From Lutraria lutraria (taxonomy: Eukaryota; Mollusca; Bivalvia; Venerida; Mactridae), in contig OZ026841.1 of the NCBI GenBank assembly GCA_964023205.1, positions 32,874,399 to 32,938,398 of the forward strand: a DNA stretch of 64,000 nucleotides. Reading direction: 5' to 3'. Made by a program: the position numbers and the translations under genes. Under the pieces are notes generated by a model. It worked only from the letters and a program-made list of their open reading frames with translations. It was not told where the DNA came from and searched no databases. Positions 13,793 to 25,218 of the stretch are shown here, one piece after another; positions within the stretch are counted from its first letter, which is position 1, and each line of letters begins with the position of its first letter.

Positions 13793-15245
13793 TGAGAGCT
13801 AAGTCAAAAATGGACCACCATACCTCCTGTGAAAATGTTTGGATTTTAACGGAAATCAAACTTGACCTGTATTTTATTATTATACACTATCATGTAAACC
13901 AAACCAAGAAATATTTCTTGAGTTATATTAATTTAATTGCTTGGAAACCGAAATTCTAACGGTCTGACAAGGGTAATGGGGTAACACTTAATTCCCTTTG
14001 GCCATTTTGAATGGGGGGGGGGGGTGGATTGCATAAAAATAAATTCTATGAAAATTGAAATTAAACAGATAAAAGTCACACCTGTATATCGTAATCGCCC
14101 GTGTATAAGGCACACTTTTTTATGTACATTCAACAAATATACTTTCACAATGCCAAATGCTTATATATAAAAAAGACTTCATTTATACACACAGACTAAC
14201 ACAGTAATGTATATATATCAGTATAGTTATCATACTTAAATGTAAATATTACAATGATAAAATAACATGGAGACTATTATATTTTTGTATACAATAACAT
14301 CATCAAAAAATGATTCATAAAAAAGGGAAATTGAAAATCAAGTTGCCATAACAACATATTTGGTTCAATGAACATATATTTCTACTTTCAGAATAGAACA
14401 TCATCTACGTTTAAAACTTTTCAATTTTTAACCTTCTGACTTTCCAGAATGGACTTGTCTAAACTTCCATTTCGAAATGCAGTCCATATATCACAATGAC
14501 ATTTTATAAGTTTTATAATTTAATAAGATTTATTTTTGGAATTGAATACAGAACCTAGTAGGACTGCATGATGTGTGCGCCAAACACTCTATCCTGGTGA
14601 CAGAAGGTTTGATTCCAACATTGTAAGGGTTGAAGCCACATTTTGATAAAAACACTTCATTTCCTATCATTTAATATAAGTCAGTTTGAGAAAGAATGGT
14701 AAACAAATTTCAGTTGTTTACAAGTTCTTGGAAAAAACATGGTTTCAAACAAACTGTCCCTTTTTTTTAACTAAAATTGTTTAATATCAAATACAGAACT
14801 TGGAACAAAAACAAACTTTAGACTATCACATTATCTTTTTTGAGATGTCAGAGCTGACTGAATAGTGAAAAGTGATTTACATAGAGAAACAATTTGAGGA
14901 AATTATAAAACTTTTTCACATATATTTATCTGTGGTAACGAGAAAGTTATGGACTGAAATAATAATGAAAATTCGATAATAGCAAAGGCCAAGAATAGCT
15001 TTTAGCCAAGTAATCCTAAAACCTCAGCTTGTTCATTTAGTGAAAATAGAAATAAAATGTAATTGTCATTCACAATTAGGACACAAAACCCGAAGTTGTT
15101 TCGATTACGGTAAATAATCCCTGATAAAATGACAAATAGGTTTTGAAATCATGATCAACAAATCCATTAAAAACAAGTAAACAGACCCCACACAGACCTG
15201 GTCTAAGGCGCAAATAACCACCACTCATCTGTCGGTTTTATCTTA

Positions 15246-15273
15246 GGGGGGGTGGGTGGGGGGGGGGGGTCGG
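15246..15273 (+). other. long G-rich run, possible G-quadruplex
   Basis: Runs of seven, three and about twelve Gs are separated by single T bases, with a final GGG after TC. This is the densest G-tract cluster in the window. Confidence 0.55.
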
Positions 15274-15345
15274 GATTTAAACAGCCAATTTTTTTCAGTT
15301 ATATATTATTAGGTTGCCGATTCATCTCACAAGTTTTCCTGGATG

Positions 15346-15519
15346 ATATTCTAAGCATTATTAACTAACGCTTCCACAAGGAACTGGCAACTTCTCCACA
15401 TGTGGAGGAAAATTAACATCATTCTCAAATTTTAATGGAAGAGTATGACCTCCGCCACGACCAGGAATCGAACCCGGATCACTTGATTTGTAATCTTAAA
15501 CCACTGGACCATGGCCCCA
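15346..15519 (-). mobile_element. tRNA-derived SINE, 3'-eroded
   Basis: On the minus strand the head reads 'tggtccagtggtttaaga' (box A, 15494-15511), then 'gatccgggttcgattcctgg' (box B, near 15462-15480), a very tRNA-like box B. The body that follows contains 'cctccacatgtggagaagtt', a phrase I recall from venerid-type clam SINEs. No A-rich tail is visible, so the 3' end is eroded or truncated. Confidence 0.75.
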
Positions 15520-15529
15520 TCACTCATCA

Positions 15530-16605
15530 GTGACTGAAGATGTATTAAATGCTTTGTTGAACACCTTTCTTCAATTATTTAGTTGAGTTTATTTACAGAC
15601 AAATAATACATAAACTTTGCCAACAGTTAAATTTATTAATCACAATGCGAAACAACTTACTTCAGATCATAAAGCAACCATAAAACCATATACATAGAAA
15701 CTATTTTGCAGAAGTAAACATAGTCCACACATACATACTGCACAAATAGTATACCATCATTGATATACAAATACATAAGTAGTGTAAACCAACATACATG
15801 ACTTTGTGTATTTAACATTACAAAACATACAGGTTTTAGTACTGATCGAGCTTAAAATCAGGGGAAGTCATCCATACGAGTATCTGACCCCGAAAATGAA
15901 ATCATGTCCTAGTTACTACACTGTGATTTATACATGAAACAACGCACTTACCCAGTTATCAATGTTTATCAAATCTGCTCAATTAATCATCCCAGTAATA
16001 AATTAAATATTTTATCTATTTCCATTCCATTTCTACTTTCAGCACAAATAAATCACGCCAGGTAAACACCACATTATCAAGTTAAAGTAACTAGCTCAGA
16101 TTCAAAGATTCGGTATAATAAAAATCCCACAAATATGTACACACAGACTCGTGCTAGTTCACACCAGTCTAATCTATACTGTCTCTTTAAGACTCTTCCT
16201 ATTTAGACATATGAATACATTAAAACGACCATATACATCGGCACTCATGTGCGACAGGGTGACACGCTTTTGTACGAGACTGCGAGAGGTTTAAGTGTTT
16301 TACGAGGGCCAAATTAACATGTTGAAGCGTAAATCTTGGATAATTATAACCTGTTATAGTAATAATTTGTCCATTTAACACATGACAATACAACCTTGGC
16401 CATAAAAAGACGTAATACAATGACATACACTACAGGATAGATCAAGTTTAAGTTTATTAAACCATGTGTTGATTTAAGCTTACAAATCAACCATACATAT
16501 TCGGTCAGCTCAAACGACTATCTATGCCTCGGCTACAATGCTATTATGAATATAAAATTGTTTTATTCTGCTCTATTTTAACCTTAAGAGGAGGACAGTT
16601 ATAAA
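15530..16605. other. non-coding stretch, locally CpG-bearing
   Basis: No supported gene. A donor-like 'gcacttac' near 15945 and 'caacttac' near 15652 (minus) lack convincing exons. A small cluster of about eight CpGs lies at 16226-16310. Confidence 0.45.
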
Positions 16606-16608
16606 CAT

Positions 16609-16697
16609 ACACATCGAGAGCTCAGCGCAACACTGTTGTAACTTGTTCTTATTTCAATATGAGTTACGACACTGTTGCGCTGAGCCCTCGACATGTA
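16609..16697 (+). mobile_element. foldback MITE, copy A
   Basis: The left arm 'cgagagctcagcgcaacact' and the right arm '..gttgcgctgagccctcg' fold on each other, with 'ttcttatttcaatatgag' as the centre. A second copy in opposite orientation lies at 52118-52200. CpGs in the arms and the intact stem suggest a fairly young family. No ORF. Confidence 0.65.
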
Positions 16698-17390
16698 ACC
16701 TGTGTAACCTAGTATGGGAGATTCAAGTGATCGAGGTACAGAACTCAGGTACATTACTTAATACATTATAACAATACAATTAGAAATAATACCCTTTGGC
16801 AGTCACTGTCATGAACCATACAATACTGGGGTACTAGTATGACTTTGGCGCTACCTATAGCTAGCTAGCTGCATAGTAAGAAAACATAATAATACCCATA
16901 AGAGTCAATTTTTACAGCAAAATGTATCATGCTATTCCGGTGACATCAATATGTACAAAATTACAATTTTTAAGCTTCAAAACAAAATTTAAAATATCAG
17001 AATCAATTTTTACAGCAAAATGTATCATGTTATTCCTTACATCTTGAATATAACTGTGATATCAATAACATAAAAAATCTAAAGTATTGCTTATAACTGA
17101 GGATTGCTTAAAACTATAGAAATCTCAACATTATAATTCTTACTTTGGTCTATGATATAATACAAGAGAGAGACTGAACTTCAGGTGAGTCAACAGCAGC
17201 CATGACTTATTGAATTCTCAGAATAAATTAATACAATGTTATCCAGGTAAATATATATAATACTGTCATATATTGACATACAATATTATATTGTCATACA
17301 TTCAGATATAAAATTGTCATGTATTCAGACATAACGTCATTAAAAGACATTTAATAACAAAAGATTTTTTCCTGTTTTATGCCTGTTTTT

Positions 17391-17418
17391 GGACTTGATT
17401 TTTATCAAAATCAAGTCC
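17391..17418. other. perfect 12-bp hairpin
   Basis: GGACTTGATTTT (17391-17402) and AAAATCAAGTCC (17407-17418) are exact reverse complements around a TATC loop. There is no gene context to call it a terminator or RNA. It may be the core of a small MITE, since a related 'aaatcaagtcc' appears at 18548. Confidence 0.5.
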
Positions 17419-17640
17419 TTTGTAATCATTGACTTATATTTGGCGCTGGACTCCATAACAGCTTGGTTAAAAGAATGCCACATAAAGGAAATAGTGCGCA
17501 ACTAAATGGTATGTTTATATAGAAGTATCTGGAATCTTTCCCCAATCAAGTGTGTCAGATCTAAATACATTTCAAATCATTCTACTGTAACTACATGGAA
17601 AGAGTCATGTATCTAAATAAGTGCTTGTCGGTAGATACAT

Positions 17641-18060
17641 GAGATTTTCAAATGCGTAGAATTAAAACCGCGTATTCACTGTCCAATAAATATCTTGCCG
17701 TAAAAGTAGTTCTACTTTCGGACTTCGTTCGATAGTTCAGAAAAATCTCCACGGACGTATTCATGCATTTGCAACAATCTACCATCGATGTGTGTGTTTT
17801 GTGCCTTTCTAACATTTCTTAATATTACAAAGCGAATTCTCATTTAATCGTATTCCGTGGTATTCACACCAACTAGTGTTATTTTGATGACGGAATCGCT
17901 ATTTATAGACTCACTCCCCGCAGTGGCTAGTAGCAAAGCGTAACCGATGTGGGGAGTTTGATTTATCGAAGGTTGAATGTTAAAACTGCGGCTTAAGAAT
18001 AATAATTCGAGTCGCTAAATACGAACGTAAATTACTGGATACGTGCTTTTAAAATTTACT
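17641..18060. promoter_or_regulatory. CpG-rich patch, possible promoter
   Basis: By my count about 25 CpGs fall in 420 bases, against one or two per 400 in the AT-rich flanks. A TATTTATAG motif lies near 17900. In molluscs, CpG retention outside gene bodies can mark unmethylated promoters, but a recently inserted CpG-rich sequence would look the same. A candidate minus-strand coding segment lies next to it at 18158-18342. Confidence 0.35.
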
Positions 18061-18157
18061 GTTTAAGAGTTCCTTTTACGCCAGATTATTTAGAATTACA
18101 TTATCACGTCTGAATTTCATGCAACATCGGGTTAACTATAGGTCATATAGGTCTTAC

Positions 18158-18342
18158 TCTACTGTGTCAGGACCTTTTTGATTTGAGTGACCCTGAATGT
18201 GTTCAATGCGACGATGTTCTGTTGTGTTAAAACCAGAAGAATCAATGTTTGTATTTACTGTTAGTGAAGTGTTGTTTACTAGTTTTGTACAATAAAGAGT
18301 TTTTAATGCAATTAAATTGTCCTCAATTATTGTGCTAATCAT
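18158..18342 (-). CDS. candidate exon, unknown protein
   Basis: This is a minus-strand ORF of 61 codons from ATG (18340-18342) to a good splice donor, AGA|GTAAGA (18152-18157), ending in phase 2. If unspliced it stops just after as ..DTVE-stop. Composition is mixed and polar: MISTIIEDN at the start, NNTSLTVNT with possible N-glycosylation sites, and TEHRRIEHIQGHSNQKGPD near the end. It is less skewed to F/I/K/N/Y than random AT-rich translation. The start context is weak (T at -3), and no good acceptor lies upstream. It could be a first or last exon, or chance. The product is not recognised. Confidence 0.28.
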
Positions 18343-18547
18343 TAAACTTTCCAATATCAGGCTTTTTCATTTTAAAATTTTAGCAAAGGGACTATAGTAA
18401 AGCCCTAGCCTTATGTCATTTACCTATATGCATATGACCTGCATTACAATATGAATGAAAAATCGGTCCGTAATTTTAAATGTTAAAATATTTGTATGGG
18501 CTCGAACGATGTGGGTACACATTTCTCTCTTTTGTCTCGTATGGTAA

Positions 18548-18590
18548 AAATCAAGTCCGACAGTACTTTCAGTACTTTGATTTTTTATTG
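18548..18590 (-). repeat. fragment of the 'agtactttcagtact' dispersed family
   Basis: It contains cagtactttcagtactttga, the conserved end of the family seen at 35149, 49082, 50995, 51862 and 60264. Only this end is present. Confidence 0.5.
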
Positions 18591-18664
18591 TATTTCAGAT
18601 ATTACTGGATAGCAGTTAAACAGTGTTCCACAAGTTACAGCCATTTTCTCCCCAAGAATTATCA

Positions 18665-18985
18665 GTGGTGAAGGTCAATAATTTTTCTAGACTAACTTTA
18701 GTCATGAGTACAAATTTATTCTAGTTGGTATAGTGTCTATATATAGTACTAGTTTGGGTAAAACTGGTCATTTGATTGGCTAATGGTGATATCCGTCATT
18801 TTGATTGGTCAGTCATTGGATAGGCTATTCATCGCTTAACCTGTCATGTCATGTTTGACTGAATGTGTCTGTCTGCTCTTTTTTTATTAATACATTTTTT
18901 TAGTTGAAAGGTAAGTAGATATTTATGATAGGCAAATCAGAATCGTGATTGATCTGTGATATTTACCTAGCTAAGCTGTGGCATA
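18665..18985 (-). repeat. promoter-like dispersed element, copy 1
   Basis: It aligns in reverse orientation with 39225-39490 over about 270-320 bases. Shared landmarks are 'tctagatga/tctagacta', a TATATA block (18739-18744), three ATTGG (inverted CCAAT) boxes at 18775, 18804 and 18815, 'cctgtcatg..tttga', 'tctgctcttt', 'aggtaagta' and 'ctgtgat'. On the minus strand, CCAAT boxes precede the TATA block, as in a pol II promoter. A solo LTR or the promoter end of a retroelement is possible. Confidence 0.6.
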
Positions 18986-21749
18986 AAGTCGGCAATTTTA
19001 TTTGAAGTAAGTCAATGTGGTTGTATCATAGCAGATTATAGTGAATTTGGTAGTATTTAGGATATATTTTATTCAATTGTTGATGAGAAGACTAATTCCA
19101 CAAATAGTTTTTCTACCACTTTCAATTTCCGTCAAGAAAAAACAAACAAACAACTAAATACATACAAAAACCTAAACTAATGCTTCCAGGTAATTTGTCT
19201 ACCTATAACGTTCAGTTATAGTTTTTCTTGTTATTGGTCTTATAGACATGATAATGTCTTCACACAAACTGTCACGAAGAATATACACCTTCACAGGGTT
19301 TTAACTCACAATCACATAGTCATAAGAAACTACCTATCTATACCAATTGAGCTGACTGAGCTTCCTTGTAAAATAGTGATTCATTATTCTTGAACTATTC
19401 ATGAAGTATGCAAGAAAAGTTCATGAAAAGTTCATGAATTTTATGAATTCCATACAAAGGGATTGCGGATCAGTCAATTAAAATCAGAATATCTTTCCAA
19501 GCCTTTATATCAAAAATACAAACAAAATCAATTATCATCCTACCCCGACTGACTGTCAATTTTAAACATTTTGTGTCATCAGTCACCAAGACTGACAGTT
19601 CACAAATTTACTTCATGATTTTATGTTGCCATAACAGATACATCTTCTTCAGTGTTATCTCCTACATTTGTACTTTATCTGCTATATTTAGGGTGTTACA
19701 GTTACAAAGGAGGATTCAAAAACCTCCTATCTAGAGCAGGATAAATTACGGATATAGACCTTTTCTGCTCTTGCATTTATCATGATGCAATAGCCACAAA
19801 AAAGCCATGAGAATACACAGGTGTTATATGATAATGGCACATCTTTTAACATTCACTTCAAAACACATTAAATCAAAACTCAGGCATTTTTTGGTTTCTC
19901 AGGGAGATTTATTCAATGTAAGTGGTAATAAATACAATTTCTAAGAGAATAAAATACAGGTAAACATTATTAAGAAACAAAGGCAGACTATTAAGAAGTG
20001 TAGTCTTCAGTGTAAGTATCTAATATAATGGCAGGACTGTAAGGATCTGTGAGAAAAGCCAAGTTATAGCATTTACCTTGAAGCATTTTCTTGTAAACTA
20101 GAAGTATCATAATAAAGCATAAAAATGGTTTGTTTCTAGTTATCTGACCTACCCTAGTTTTTCTCATGACCCTACACACTTTATTAGGTAGGCCTGAAGG
20201 ATGGTAGATTCTCTTTCTCCCTTTTTTACCATTTCACATACTTTCAGGAGCAAAAAAGACAAGGAAAAAAACAACTTAACTATCCTCTTTTTAATGATTA
20301 TGTATCTAATGCAACAAACATTTGTTAGGCCTAAAGAGAAGAGGCATTTTACACCCTGGGATGAATCCAGATCATTTCCATACAAATACCATTAGTACTC
20401 TTTTAATTATTTTATCAATTTATATTCTGTTGCTTTATCAAATTTTTTAGTTAATCTGGGTCTGTATCATTGAAATAAAGTTAAAAGGGGAAACACACTC
20501 AAAACTCAAAGTTAAATTAGAGCTAAATTATAGGCTGTCATTATAAGATAGGTCTTAAAATTGACAAATGACAGGCTATGACTGCGCATGTATAATGTGA
20601 CACTTAAAATTATCAAAATTAAGGTTATACACATTTATTGTGAACATTATTCAAAAACATTTTACGGTTCTTTTGTTTCTCTTTCAGGGCCAAATTTACA
20701 GACAAACTGCAGTATGTGTTAAACAATGGAAAGTTAAACTTGGCATATAAATGATGAAACTTGCAGGTGTAGACAGAATACAAGGCAGGTGCATTGTTGC
20801 ATTAAGACCTCACATCTTCCAGTCAGACAATACAAATATTAATTATCAATCCTCTATAAAAGGAAAACAGTTCTTTAGGGTTTAATAATCACAATATAAA
20901 ATATAGTTTGTTCCATTATTAATATCAAAACAAACATTTTTCAAAAATATATGGAAAACATAACAATTTTTTTCTATGAGGCAAATAACTCTGACTTTCA
21001 TTTTGTTTTTTTTAATAAATCATATCCATTGATGGCATAACGAAGAGAAAAAAGAACGGAACTTGACGCCTAAAACAATTCTTAATAATTAAGATATTCC
21101 TAATTAGATCCAACAGCTTTAAGACTATACATGCTCCATAGAATTTTTACTCATATTTCAAACATAACATTATACATGGTGGCTGCATGGTATTTAAAAT
21201 GCACAGAAATGAGACAATTAAACTAAAATAAATTATCAACTTAAAAACTTTTTATCATTCAATGTCTGAACCAAAGCAATTGATTGATTCACAAAATGTT
21301 GCATTAATAAATATATTGTTCAATATTCAAGCCGGAAATTATGTTTCATGTATAAATACAAGCAGGTTTCATAAGTTCTGGCTTAGGCTTCCTTAACAAG
21401 TTCAAGTACGCTTCTTGACATGAAATACCGGTACTTGAAATCATAAACTAACGGAAATAGTAACAAAATATATTCTGTGTCATAGCATTTGTGCATACGG
21501 AACGGAACGCCTAGAAATGCCATAAAAAGCCTTGACATCCATCAGGTTGATTTATTTCAATGTATGATAATGCAGAAATGCAATCTGCTTTTTGGTCAAT
21601 CTTTTAAACAATGAATTAGTAAGATGTTCATAAGGCGCAATATTTGAAATTGTTCTTTCTATTTTTTAATATACACTATGCTATTTTCAAAATGTAACTT
21701 TAAGTAAAAGCTTAAAGTCCTATTTTCAGATGTATCCCTTATTTCAATA
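18986..21749. other. non-coding stretch
   Basis: No supported gene. The overlapping ORFs at 20.16-20.40 kb on both strands lack splice context. The acceptor-like 'tctctttcag' at 20688 leads into 20 codons and a stop with no partner. Confidence 0.45.
19385..19450 (+). repeat. TTCATGAA-type short dispersed repeat
   Basis: The sequence 'gaactattcatgaagtatgc' then 'aagaaaagttcatgaaaag' gives the clearest version of the family core. The flanks are unrelated to other copies. Confidence 0.6.
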
Positions 21750-22171
21750 TACAGTCAAACCTGTGAACAAAGGCCACCCTTGGGAAAAACATAATGAGAC
21801 AAATCAAGGGCAGAACGCGAAACTAGTGCAAGTGACATTTTTGACAAAAATCACTTTTTTCAATAATCTAATGTATAAATACCTTATCCATCTACTGTAT
21901 AAATATTTTCTTTGAGTTCCGATATTTAACAAAATAATTGCAAATTATAACAAATGATGTAAGTGAAAATGTTCCCATTTTTTATTGCGAAACTAGACTA
22001 AGTGACATAAAAAGGCACATACACTCTTTTCACGTTTAACTTTTTTAATTTCGCTTAATGTGGAAATTTTTTTATTGATAAAAGTACAATAAAGTTTTCC
22101 AATAGTATTTACTAAAACAAAGTATTTGACTCAGTATAAGTCTAGGTAAGCAATAGATTATGTTTTTTTTA

Positions 22172-23683
22172 AAGATGGAGGATATAATAATTTAACATTG
22201 GCCCTTATTGATAAAATTGTATGATAGAAGATGTAATAATTTAACATTGTTTCTTATTGGTAGTATACATTTAGCCTAGTTTCTAATTGGTAGTGTAGTA
22301 TGATGGAATATATCATAATTTAGCATTGTTCCTTATTGATAGTGTTGTATGATAGAAGATATCATAATTTAGCATTATTTCTTATTGATAGTGTTGTATG
22401 ATAGAAGATATCATAATTTAGCATTGTTTCTTATTGATAGTGTTGTATGATAGAAGATATCATAATTTAACATTGTTCCTTATTGATAGTGTTGTATGAT
22501 AGAAGATATCATAATTTAGCATTGTTCCTAATTGATAGTGTTGTATGATAGAAGATATCATAATTTAACATTGTTCCTTATTGATAGCGTTGTATGATAG
22601 AAGATATCATAATTTAACATTGTTCCTTATTGATAGTGTTGTATGATAGAAGATATCATAATTTAACATTGTTCCTAATTGATGGTGTTGTATGATAGAA
22701 GATATCATAATTTAACATTGTTCCTAATTGATAGTGTTGTATGATAGAAGATATCATAATTTAACATTGTTCCTAATTGATGGTGTTGTATGATAGAAGA
22801 TATGATAATTTAACATTGTTCCTAATTGATGGTGTTGTATGATAGAAGATATGATAATTTAACATTGTTCCTAATTGATAGTGTTGCATGATAGAAGATA
22901 TCATAATTTAATATTGTTCCTTATTGATAGCGTTGTATGATAGAAGATATCATAATTTAACATTGTTTCTTATTGATAGTGTTGTATGATAGAAGATATC
23001 ATAATTTAGCATTGTTCCTAATTGATAGTGTTGTATGATAGAAGATATCATAATTAAGCATTGTTCCTAATTGATAGTGTTGTATGATAGAAGATATCAT
23101 AATTTAACATTGTTCCTAATTGATAGTGTTGTATGATAGAAGATATCATAATTTAACATTGTTCCTAATTGATGGTGTTGTATGATAGAAGATATGATAA
23201 TTTAACATTGTTCCTAATTGATGGTGTTGTATGATAGAAGATATGATAATTTAACATTGTTCGTAATTGATAGTGTTGCATGATAGAAGATATCATAATT
23301 TAACATTGTTCCTAATTGATAGTGTTGTATGATAGAAGATATCATAATTTAACATTGTTCCTAATTGATAGTGTTGTATGATAGAAGATATCATAATTTA
23401 ACATTGTTCCTAATTGATGGTATTGTATGATAGAAGATATCATAATTTAACATTGTTCCTAATTGATGGTGTTGTATGATAGAAGATATCATAATTTAAC
23501 ATTGTTCCTAATTGATAGTGTTGTATGATAGAAGATATGATAATTTAACATTGTTCCTAATTGATAGTGTTGTATGATAGAAGATATCATAATTTAACAT
23601 TGTTCCTAATTGATGGTGTTGTATGATAGAAGATATGATAATTTAACATTGTTCGTAATTGATAGTGTTGTATGATAGAAGTT
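22172..23683 (+). repeat. 49-bp satellite array, about 31 copies
   Basis: The monomer contains 'gttcctaattgatagtgttg' and then TATGATA-gaaga-TATCATA, a 7-bp-stem hairpin, and ends 'atttaacatt'. The first four copies are diverged and the rest nearly identical, typical of an array homogenised from one side. A subset has gatatGat in place of gatatCat, which breaks one stem pair. A diagnostic variant (gttgCatg) recurs exactly 392 bases apart (22886 and 23278), which is eight monomers, showing block duplication. The array lies wholly inside the 21805-25076 element. Confidence 0.95.
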
Positions 23684-24097
23684 ATAATCGTTTCACCTAG
23701 TTCAGTACTGGAAGTGTTATATTAATGGAGGTCATATTCATTTATCCAAGTTCCTTATTGATGGTGATCAGACTGACAGTCCAACTCATTGTTTTAGTTA
23801 TTCCAGGTTTGTCAAAATTCAATACTGATTAGTCTGCCAAACATCAAAGTCTTAATTACAAAAAACTTTGCAGAATGACTGTTTTTTTTTTCTTCTTTTT
23901 CTCATGCTTTTTTCCCAAAAGAACAACAGAGAGATTAACTCATCATTAAGAGACACAATATATTATTCATCTCTACTTCAATAACAGGTTTTCAGTGCAT
24001 GAGCAAACAGTGCGTGATCATGAAACACAGACAGTACTAGAGCAACTTGTACCTATCATTGTAACTGCTGTTTTTGTAACAGAAGATGCAATAATAG

Positions 24098-24536
24098 TAG
24101 AGCTGGGTATCGGTCCTTAAAAGCGTATTACGATATATCACAATATTTCATGCTGTATTGCGATACTATATAAATGGTAAATTTACAGAAAAACATTACC
24201 AATTAATATTTATATAATGCCTTGGGTAATAATACAGACAATAGCTCACAGTGTATTTTCACATTTCAAATAATTTGTTCTGTTTTAGCAGTGTTGAAAC
24301 TATTAATACATGTATAAATATAAATATGTATGTGTTTACAGTTAATTATAATACAAGTTTGACCAGCATTTAGACATAAATAACACTTTACCACAATGTA
24401 TGAACTTTTTTTACAATAATAAACATAAAGTTCAGTTATTTAAGCTTAACCCGATATATCAGTATGCTGAAAAAATATTGTGATATTTATATTGTCTAGC
24501 TGATATCGCGATATACCGATAAATCTCCCAGCTCTA
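24098..24536. mobile_element. 439-bp hAT-type MITE with perfect target duplication
   Basis: The termini TAGAGCTGGG and CCCAGCTCTA are exact inverted repeats, and further in both ends carry 'tatcgg/ccgata' and TATATCNCNATA-like blocks. An exact 8-bp duplication AATAATAG lies at 24090-24097 and 24537-24544. An 8-bp duplication with a TAG-start inverted repeat is the hAT signature. The interior is AT-rich with no ORF, so it depends on a transposase elsewhere. It sits inside the 21805-25076 element, downstream of the satellite. Confidence 0.85.
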
Positions 24537-25218
24537 AATAATAGCAACAACAAATGAGATAAGGATTATTTCAGTACTTAGTCATATTTGAAAGTTAATC
24601 ATTATCATAGTCTTAAAAAATGTCCTTTATTTTTTGGAGTATAGTGTGTAACTGACGTTCAAAAATTTTCATATGTCAGCTTCTTAAACGTGAAAACAGT
24701 GTAAGTGACATTTCATGCAAATATTTTATATTATTCCAAACAAAGCTATGAAGAACCAAAAGTATATGAATAAACCTATAAGTAATGGAAACTGTGATTA
24801 TGAATGACTGCACATACACACTTTTCGCATTTAATTTTCTTTACAATTTTCTTGTTTTTTAAGTGTGAAACTGTACTAAGTGACGTTAATACTAGTATCT
24901 TTTTTATGGTGGTGTAATCTAAAGATCTGAAATATGTGGTTATGAAGAAAGCAATTGTTCACATATATTCAAAAAAGAAGTAATTATTATAAGGTAACAA
25001 TAAAAATGGAAAGTTTTTTCCTTCTCCTGAAAAATTACTGAAAATGCACTTGCACTAGTTTCGCTTTCAGCCCTCGAAATGTGGTCTTTATTCAGAGATA
25101 ATGTTGTTCTAAATAATCAATGACATGTAGTTTATAGAAGAATCACCAGCCCTTTATTAATATAAATTGACAGGGTGACCTTTATTCGGAGATGGCCACT
25201 AACACAGGATTGACTGTA

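Larger units (their letters stand above)
12471..15240. other. non-coding stretch with homopolymer runs
   Basis: No supported gene. It holds one TTCATGAA-type repeat, a C13 run followed by CA repeats, and a G12 run at 14013-14024. Confidence 0.5.
21805..25076. mobile_element. 3.27-kb terminal-inverted-repeat element inserted in the MITE
   Basis: The terminal 30 bases (21805-21834 and, inverted, 25047-25076) match at about 27 of 30 positions. The shared core is GCGAAACTAGTGCAAGTG. A 4-bp duplication AAAT flanks it (21801-21804 and 25077-25080); the undisturbed MITE at 49628-49631 has AAAT once, which confirms the insertion point. Related subterminal motifs of the form 'gaaact..taagtgac' recur at 21987, 24689 and 24864. 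The interior holds a 49-bp satellite and a hAT-type MITE but no transposase ORF, so it is non-autonomous. Four-base duplications occur in several DNA-transposon groups (for example Chapaev, Sola1, Ginger); I do not assign one. Confidence 0.75.
21752..25216 (+). mobile_element. TA-flanked MITE split by a nested insertion
   Basis: The left end CAGTCAAACCTGTG begins right after TA (21750-21751). The right end '..acaggattgactg' stops right before TA (25217-25218). The ends are imperfect inverted repeats, and a TA duplication with CAGT-type ends fits the Tc1/mariner group. An undisturbed copy is about 180 bp (63000-63179). Here the left half (21752-21804) and right half (25077-25216) are separated by 3.27 kb of inserted DNA. 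The right half keeps the phrases 'ggtctttattcagaga' and 'cggagatggccactaacaca'. Confidence 0.8.

Noticed and set aside
22172..23683. hammerhead ribozyme in the satellite
   Set aside because: I found no CTGATGA..GAAA core in the 49-bp, 75-bp or 41-bp units.
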